Shown piece after piece: positions 58,680 through 64,000 of a stretch of 64,000 bases of DNA. The notes under the pieces were generated by a model. It did no database searches and had not been told where the DNA came from. It was given only the letters and a program-made list of their open reading frames with translations. Within the stretch, counting starts at the first letter, position 1, and every line of letters begins with the position of its first letter. The position numbers were made by a program, and so were the translations under genes. The DNA is from Neoluteolibacter marinus (GTDB taxonomy: Bacteria > Verrucomicrobiota > Verrucomicrobiia > Verrucomicrobiales > Akkermansiaceae). The DNA lies in the NCBI RefSeq assembly GCF_014904755.1, contig NZ_JACZFQ010000013.1, positions 1-64,000 of the forward strand, given 5' to 3'.

Positions 58680-61372
58680 GGGTTGTTGGGGTCGTTGGAG
58701 ACAAAGTCGCGGCCGCGGATCTCGCGGAACTGCGGGCTGCGCACGATCATCTCGATCGCGATACTGACACGGTGGTCGTTTTCGGCGAGCCGCTCCTGTA
58801 TTTCATCGAGGAGTGGTTCGTCGCTCAGCATCACGCCGCGGCCGAGCGCGTAGCCGAGCAGCTTCTTGCAGAACTGGCGGACGAAGTCGTCGCCGCGCTT
58901 GTTCATCAGGTAGGCGCGCAGGCCGTCGATGCCGGTGAACTCCGCGCCGTCGGGCGTCTTCGCGCTGGCGTCGATCGCCAGCCCGGCGGCGTCCACGCTG
59001 CGGAATCGGCCGATGGCGTCGAACTCCTCGAGAGAAAAGCCGAAGGGATCGATCCGCAGGTGGCAACGCGAGCATTTCGGGTCCTCGCTGTGCTGCGCGG
59101 TGAACTGCCGCTCGGTCAGGCCGGCCGGGGGTTGCTCGGGCAAGGTGGGCACGCCCTTGGGCGGGCGAGGCAGCTTCTCGCCAAGCAGGGTCTCGCAGAT
59201 CCAGTTGCCGCGCAGGATCGGGCTGGTGCGCGAGGCACCGCTTTGCATCGCCAGCGTGGCGCCGAATCCCAGCACCCCGCCGCGGCCGTGTTCGCGGAGG
59301 CCGTCGACCCGCCGCCATTCGTCACCCTCGATACCAGGGATTCCGTAGTAATTGGCCAGCCGGCCGTTGACGAAGGTGTGGTCGGCGTCGAGCAGGCCGG
59401 TCACGCTGCCGTCGTTCTGGAAGAAATCGGTGAAGTAGCGAACCGGCTCCTCGTCGAGGTCGGCGCGAATCGCGGCGAAGCCGGGGAAGTGCGTCTCGCT
59501 CTTCTCATCGAGCTGGTCGAAGTCGCGGACGTGGAGCCATTGCGCGCCGAACTCGATCGCCATCCGGCGGACTTCCGGGCCCGAAAGCAGCCGCTTCGCC
59601 TGCGCGGCGAGCACGTCCGGATCGCCGAGTTTTCCCTCCGCGGCCAGCGCTTTCAGCTCGTCGTCCGGCGTGCTGCTGGTGAGGAAGTAGCTCAGCCGTG
59701 TGGCCAGTTCCAGGTCGCTCACCGGCGTTGCCCGTTCACCCGCGGCCGGCGATTCCAATTTGTAGAGGAAGGCCGGTGCCGCCAGCACCCGGGCGATCAG
59801 CAAACGGATCGAGTCGTCGTGCGGCAGCTCCTCGTCGCGCAGCTGTTGATAGAGCCCGCGCAGTTGATCCTTCTCGGGAGCCGCGAGCGGCCGGCGCCAA
59901 GCCTTGCCGGCGAAATCCAGAACCCCATCGAGCTGCGCCGGTTCCACCGCGATCCGCTCGGCTCGGAAATCCTCGGCGCGTTTCATGATGGGCTCGCGAA
60001 GCGGGTTCAGCGGGTTCTTCGCCGGATCGTTCTCGCCGCCCTGGGTGACGAATTGCCAGACCTGCTCGTAGACATCCACCTGGCGGAGGGCAGACTCGCT
60101 GACGAAGTGGAGTTCGTGCCACATCCGTTCGAGTTCGGCGGCCTGCGCGTCGTCGAGCATCAGCCGGCGGAGCTGCTCGTCCTCGCGGAAGTAGAGCAAG
60201 AGCGTCACCACGCTGTCGATCGGCACGATCCTTTCGTAGCAGAGCGCGGCAGGGAAGAGTTCGCGGAAGGCGTCGAAGCCGGGCGCCAGGTCGGCCAGTG
60301 ACATCCCGTCTGGAACCGTCTTGCGCAGGGCCTCGTCCAGCTCGCCGGGCGCGGCGGGTTGTTGCCATTTTTGCGGACCACCCGGGCGGCCGACCCGCTC
60401 GATGGTCTCGAAGCGCCACAGCGCCTTCTGCCAAGTGCGGACCGTGGCGGCCGTCTCCGCGGAGCTGTTCGATTCACGCCAACGACGGCGCACCACCTCG
60501 AGCAGGGGAGAAGGTGACGGATCGTTCAGGGCGGACCACAAGGTCCGGAGATACTTCGGGCTCAGCCCGCGTTCCCCGGCGATCTCTTCAAGGTCCCCGC
60601 CGTCGCGGATCGCGAAGGTCGCTTCGAAGTACTTCTCGAGCGGGATCACCCCGGCGTCCTTCGACTGGAAGCTGACCTCCTGCACGCTGACCCGGGTTGC
60701 CTCGCCGATCTCGACGAAGCGGCCGTAGAAGTCGCGGATCGCCTTGAGCTTCTCCTCCGACCAGTCGCGGCGGGTCACTTTCTCCGAAAATCCGATGCCA
60801 TCCGGCAGCAGCACCGCATGGGCGGCGACCTCCTTGCCGGCGTCGAGGTATTTGGTGAACAAGGCCGGCGACATGACCAGCGCCGCGCCGGCATTGGTGA
60901 AGCCTTCGCCTGCCGCGCCGTCGACGGGAAACTCGCGGGCGGGGTCGAGCGAATCAATGCCGGTCAAATCCCGCAAGGTGTAGGTGTATTCGGCGTTCGA
61001 AAGCCTCCGCACCACCACCGGCCCCGGATCGCCCGCGCTTTCCCGGGCGATTTCTTTCAAGGTCGCGCGAACCCAGGAACGCAGCGTCTCCTCTTCCCCG
61101 GCCAAAGGCTGGGTCTTGTCGCGCGGCGGCATCTCGTCGAGGTCGAGTTGCTCCTCGACGTGTTGCCAAACCCCGGGATCGGCGCGGATGTCCGCGACCG
61201 TTGCGAAGCGCTCCAGATCGAGGTCGCCCTTCTGTCGCTTCGCCGAATGGCAGTCGATGCAGTAATCCTCGAGGATCGGCCGGATGGTCGCCTGGAACGC
61301 CGCCTCGTCGATCGCCGGGGAAAGCGACGGGGCTCCCAGGGCGAGAAGGATCGGGGCGAGGCGTGGTTTCAT
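58676..61372 (-). CDS. DUF1592 multidomain cytochrome (PSCyt1-DUF1587-1595-1592-1588-1585)
   Basis: This 898-residue exported protein begins with a signal peptide, then a planctomycete-type cytochrome c domain with the heme motif CIDCH near residue 37 (DYCIDCHSAKRQKGDLDLER). It continues with the DUF1587 region (RRLSNAEYTYTLRDLTGI, near 115), a long middle, DUF1595 (LIARVLAAPAFLYKLE), DUF1592 (DLELATRLSYFLTSSTPDDE), DUF1588 containing a second CxxCH (CSRCH, near 765) within SRCHLRIDPFGFSLEEFD, and a DUF1585 end (CKKLLGYALGRGVMLSDEPL). The order is the standard one. The family is thought to take part in extracellular polymer oxidation, but no reaction is proven. It overlaps neighbours by four bases on both sides. 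Confidence 0.93.
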   Translation of the reverse strand: MKPRLAPILLALGAPSLSPAIDEAAFQATIRPILEDYCIDCHSAKRQKGDLDLERFATVADIRADPGVWQHVEEQLDLDEMPPRDKTQPLAGEEETLRSWVRATLKEIARESAGDPGPVVVRRLSNAEYTYTLRDLTGIDSLDPAREFPVDGAAGEGFTNAGAALVMSPALFTKYLDAGKEVAAHAVLLPDGIGFSEKVTRRDWSEEKLKAIRDFYGRFVEIGEATRVSVQEVSFQSKDAGVIPLEKYFEATFAIRDGGDLEEIAGERGLSPKYLRTLWSALNDPSPSPLLEVVRRRWRESNSSAETAATVRTWQKALWRFETIERVGRPGGPQKWQQPAAPGELDEALRKTVPDGMSLADLAPGFDAFRELFPAALCYERIVPIDSVVTLLLYFREDEQLRRLMLDDAQAAELERMWHELHFVSESALRQVDVYEQVWQFVTQGGENDPAKNPLNPLREPIMKRAEDFRAERIAVEPAQLDGVLDFAGKAWRRPLAAPEKDQLRGLYQQLRDEELPHDDSIRLLIARVLAAPAFLYKLESPAAGERATPVSDLELATRLSYFLTSSTPDDELKALAAEGKLGDPDVLAAQAKRLLSGPEVRRMAIEFGAQWLHVRDFDQLDEKSETHFPGFAAIRADLDEEPVRYFTDFFQNDGSVTGLLDADHTFVNGRLANYYGIPGIEGDEWRRVDGLREHGRGGVLGFGATLAMQSGASRTSPILRGNWICETLLGEKLPRPPKGVPTLPEQPPAGLTERQFTAQHSEDPKCSRCHLRIDPFGFSLEEFDAIGRFRSVDAAGLAIDASAKTPDGAEFTGIDGLRAYLMNKRGDDFVRQFCKKLLGYALGRGVMLSDEPLLDEIQERLAENDHRVSIAIEMIVRSPQFREIRGRDFVSNDPNNP

Positions 61373-63639
61373 TTCGCGATCGCGCTGCGGAGTCCGCGGA
61401 CGCGTCCGAAACTACGGTCGCGGGCCCGCAGTTCTTCAAGTCGTTCGCCCTCGACGACCGGCATGTCTGTCATCCGGAAGGCATCTTGGAGGTTCGCGAC
61501 CGGATCGACCATGCTGTAGGTGAGCCACGGCAGCCAGGTGTTCACCCCGCGGCCGCGCGGGGATGCCAGGGACACGGCCTCGGTGCACAGCCCGGTGTGG
61601 CCGTAACCGAGCGAGCCGTCGATATCGACACTCTGCCGGGTGTCGTGGAGGAGTTGGCGGGCGAACTCCGCGTAGTGACGGTCACCGGTTTTCAAATAGA
61701 GCCGGTAGTAGAGGAAAGGCGCGCCGGCAAGAAACAGGTCGGCCCCGGAGTGGCCGGTGGCAATCACACTGAAGCCGGTGGTCGCCGCGCCTTTCGGGAA
61801 CACCACGGCGGGGTCGTCCTCCGGCATCGGGACGTTCCAGCAGTAGGCCCAGGTCTCGGTGAAATCCGCGGCCCGTGAAGCCGCCTCCAGCCAGCGGGCG
61901 TCGCCGGTTGCATCGTGCAGCGCGAGGAAGGCATCCAAGGCCAGGAAGCCCGCTTCCTTGTCGATGACGTTCGGATTGTCCGCCGTGCCACCGACGTAGG
62001 CGAAGGCTTCATGCACGTCCCGCCAGCAGAAGTCCCCGGCCCTAAGCGCGGCAGCGCGATATTTCCCGTCGCCGGTGGCGATGGCGAGTCCGAGCAGGAA
62101 GGGGATGGGGTGGCTGGTGTTCTGTTTGCCCCGGTCGACCGGGGTTCCGTCCTGCCGGAACTCGCGGAACCAAGAGCCGTCGGGATTCTGCTGCTTTACC
62201 AGCCAATCGCCGAAGCCGCGGCAAAACCGCAGCCACTCCGGCTTCTTGTGATCGTTCCAGGCCATGATGTCCCAGGCCCGCAGCGCACCGGTCATGCCGT
62301 CGCTGGCGACCCGGAGGAAGGTGTTGTAGTCCCGCCAGTGCGGCTTCGGGAAGGTGTCGAACCAGGTTCTCGGAAGGCCCGCGGGCGTCCGTGATTCCTT
62401 GGCCCAGAAGTCGACCATCGCCTCGCCCTGCCGGGTCATGGCGGCGTCTTGCGTTTCGATCCCGCGGCGAATGAGGTGATAGGCGAGGGGCAGTTGCTGG
62501 CCGACAAATCCCATCTGGAAGTTGAGGTGCTCCTTCCCCTCCAGCCGGCCCTCCGGGAGCTTCAGCCGGAACGGCAATCCGTAGTGGCCGTCGTGGGGAC
62601 CGGCCCATGCGGCGACCAGTTTCATCCCGGCATCGTAGCTCCCGGCAATGTCGGCCCTCGTCGGAGCGGGATGAATGCGTTCGAAAGCGCTGCGCCAGAC
62701 ACTGCGGAGGGCGGCCGGAAAGCCGGCGTGGCCGGCGAGTTCGATCCGCAGCTTGTAGGCATGGTCGATGTCCTTGCGGACCGGGTGGAACCTCTCGCTC
62801 CACCCGTGGGTGTCCCGGCGTTGCCCGCGGGGTTTGAGGTAGGTGCGCTGGCCCTCGATACCGGGGTATTTGATGGTCAGGGCTGGTTGCGCTTGGCCGG
62901 CGATGCCGAGCGATGCGAATTGGAGGCGGGCATCCACCAGTCGCTCCGGTTTGGCGTCAGCCATGCTGGTCGAGCCATCCGGCGCCAGGTGGATCAGGGC
63001 CGCGGTGAAGCCGCTGCCGGGATCCCGCGTCATCACGAGCGGGAGCGGCATCCGGTCCTCGCGCACGACGATGCTTTCCTCCGAAAGATCCGCGGCCAGG
63101 GCGTGGGCGGGGACGTGCGCGTTCTTTCGGTAGCAGATCCCCGGGATGAAGAGTTCGCGCTCCGAGAGGCTTCGGTCGCCCGGGAGTCCGAGCTTGAAGC
63201 TGGAAACGAAGCCTTCATCGATTGCGGCCACCGATTCCACCGCGACGCGTCGTTCGAGTTCGATGGCCTCGTCCGTGGCCGTGTAGCGGTCGTTGAAAAG
63301 AAATACGCTGCCTGCAGGGGTCGTGAGCTGCCCCTGGCATTGCAAACCGGCGTTGTCCGACTCTACGGAATCATAGGTTCCGGAGAGTTCGTGGGTGCTT
63401 CCCGTCGTGGAAAGAACGGTCAGCAGCAGGGGGCCGGGCAGGGGACATTCCGCGGGCAAGCCAGCCTGGGGATTGAACCGTAGAAGTGGTGTTTCTCCCA
63501 CCGTCACCGTGAGAGTGGCGTTGCCAGCCCGCAGTTCGTCGGCGCGGGTCGGGGCGGTCAAAAGACAAAGCCAGGCCGCGAGATTTCGGCATGTTGGCTG
63601 GGAAAAGTTGAGGCGGGTTCGGGTCGAGGGCCGGAACAT
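61369..63639 (-). CDS. exported six-hairpin glycosidase-like protein
   Basis: This 756-residue protein has a signal peptide (ending near CLLTAPTRA), an N-terminal beta-sandwich region to about 290 (GNATLTVTVGETPLLRFNPQ) and a C-terminal alpha/alpha-toroid from about 310 with the aromatic, His- and Asp-rich turns of six-hairpin glycosidases (FVGQQLPLAYHLIRRGIETQ, HWRDYNTFLRVASDGMTG, NPDGSWFREF, VGGTADNPNVIDKEAGFLAL). It resembles glycan-active toroid enzymes such as unsaturated-glucuronyl or beta-arabinofuranosidase-type hydrolases, but no catalytic pair can be assigned with certainty. It is the first gene of the four-gene operon. ATG 63639 opens the signal peptide. Its substrate is probably an extracellular polysaccharide. 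Confidence 0.78.
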   Translation of the reverse strand: MFRPSTRTRLNFSQPTCRNLAAWLCLLTAPTRADELRAGNATLTVTVGETPLLRFNPQAGLPAECPLPGPLLLTVLSTTGSTHELSGTYDSVESDNAGLQCQGQLTTPAGSVFLFNDRYTATDEAIELERRVAVESVAAIDEGFVSSFKLGLPGDRSLSERELFIPGICYRKNAHVPAHALAADLSEESIVVREDRMPLPLVMTRDPGSGFTAALIHLAPDGSTSMADAKPERLVDARLQFASLGIAGQAQPALTIKYPGIEGQRTYLKPRGQRRDTHGWSERFHPVRKDIDHAYKLRIELAGHAGFPAALRSVWRSAFERIHPAPTRADIAGSYDAGMKLVAAWAGPHDGHYGLPFRLKLPEGRLEGKEHLNFQMGFVGQQLPLAYHLIRRGIETQDAAMTRQGEAMVDFWAKESRTPAGLPRTWFDTFPKPHWRDYNTFLRVASDGMTGALRAWDIMAWNDHKKPEWLRFCRGFGDWLVKQQNPDGSWFREFRQDGTPVDRGKQNTSHPIPFLLGLAIATGDGKYRAAALRAGDFCWRDVHEAFAYVGGTADNPNVIDKEAGFLALDAFLALHDATGDARWLEAASRAADFTETWAYCWNVPMPEDDPAVVFPKGAATTGFSVIATGHSGADLFLAGAPFLYYRLYLKTGDRHYAEFARQLLHDTRQSVDIDGSLGYGHTGLCTEAVSLASPRGRGVNTWLPWLTYSMVDPVANLQDAFRMTDMPVVEGERLEELRARDRSFGRVRGLRSAIAK

Positions 63640-63705
63640 GGGGGCAGTCTACGACCGGCAAAGAGCCACTTTTCATTTGCCCGGATGCCCTTAACCTCGC
63701 GGCCA

Positions 63706-64000
63706 ATGGAAAACGCGGGGACGTGGAATGGCATGGGTTTGAGAACGATCCGTCGCGGCGTGGCGGCTCTGGCAGGCGTGACCCTTTTGGCCTGCGGCCT
63801 GGTGCGGGCGGAGGGCGAGGAGGCGGCCATCAAAGCGGCGGAGATTGAAGCGCGGATCGAGGCGCTCTCCACCGACCCGGCGGGCGGGGAGGAGAGCCTC
63901 AAGGTCATCGAGACCTATAAGCGGGTGCTGGAGCTTTTGGCCGAGACAAAGAAGGCCACCGCGGCGGCCGGCGACTACCAAAAGAAGCTGGCGGGGATCC
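63706..64000 (+). CDS. exported coiled-coil protein, 5' part only
   Basis: This reading frame starts at ATG 63706 (an alternative in-frame ATG is at 63733) and runs open to the end of the window, so only about 98 residues are seen. A signal-like hydrophobic segment (VAALAGVTLLACGLVRA) follows a basic stretch. After it the sequence is Glu/Ala/Lys-rich and helical (EEAAIKAAEIEARIEALSTD, LKVIETYKRVLELLAETKK), typical of the periplasmic coiled-coil start of large MscS/MscK-type channel proteins, among other families. It is divergent from the six-hairpin gene with 66 bases between them. The family cannot be fixed from this fragment. Confidence 0.7.
   Translation, partial: MENAGTWNGMGLRTIRRGVAALAGVTLLACGLVRAEGEEAAIKAAEIEARIEALSTDPAGGEESLKVIETYKRVLELLAETKKATAAAGDYQKKLAGI

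Noticed and set aside
58772-60301. 509-codon plus-strand frame across the DUF1592 gene
   Set aside because: Shadow of the multidomain cytochrome gene; no independent evidence.
1-64000. CRISPR arrays, tRNA or rRNA genes, integrases
   Set aside because: No regularly spaced direct repeats, cloverleaf-like or rRNA-like stretches or integrase/transposase genes were seen in reading the intergenic regions.

Overview
The window is GC-rich chromosomal DNA, with genes on both strands packed into short operons that often share 4-base ATGA overlaps. The gene content points to Verrucomicrobiota, most likely Verrucomicrobiales (relatives of Akkermansia, Luteolibacter and Haloferula). The main reasons are a pilus block syntenic with Akkermansia Amuc_1098-1102, a DUF1592 cytochrome paired with a DUF1552 protein, a DUF4407 protein, an SHD1 domain, and the long Bacteroidota/Verrucomicrobiota form of amidophosphoribosyltransferase. 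This placement is inference; there is no rRNA in the window.

Bases 1-26203 hold mostly housekeeping genes: the end of a DUF255 protein, an AddAB/RexAB-like nuclease-helicase pair, a methyltransferase-eboE-eboC operon on the minus strand, an RNase Z-like hydrolase, a DUF4407 protein, a cation:proton antiporter, a dGTPase and RecQ. They are followed by a very large exported PQQ-dehydrogenase-like/diheme protein and by a protein-arginine-phosphatase-like gene next to a fused rpiB-glyA. Several intergenic spaces here carry different REP/MITE-like inverted-repeat elements.

Bases 26220-42301, all minus strand, form one long type IV pilus/type II secretion-like locus. In transcription order it encodes an ABC exporter, an anchored Cys/His-motif protein, a PilT-like ATPase, a prepilin, a remodelled set that matches PilM/N, PilO, PilP and PilQ in order and architecture, a small unknown protein, PilB, PilC, a small membrane protein, a second prepilin and four unrecognised exported or anchored proteins. 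No prepilin peptidase is present in the window.

Bases 42302-47371 contain purM-purF, a 0.75 kb stretch without a convincing gene, and an exported SHD1-CAP protein. Bases 47365-56456 hold two divergent operons. Leftward is a histidine kinase with a tandem beta-barrel-like sensor, its LuxR-type regulator, an exported nucleoside hydrolase and an FG-GAP protein. Rightward is ExbB-ExbD-ExbD plus an 809-residue anchored protein with a TolA-like stalk, a LamG-like domain and a PA14-like end. This rightward operon is the best candidate for an undescribed energised envelope system.

Bases 56503-63639 form a four-gene minus-strand operon for extracellular polymer breakdown: a six-hairpin glycosidase-like protein, a DUF1592 cytochrome, a DUF1552 Tat protein and an alpha/beta hydrolase. 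The window ends inside a plus-strand exported coiled-coil protein.
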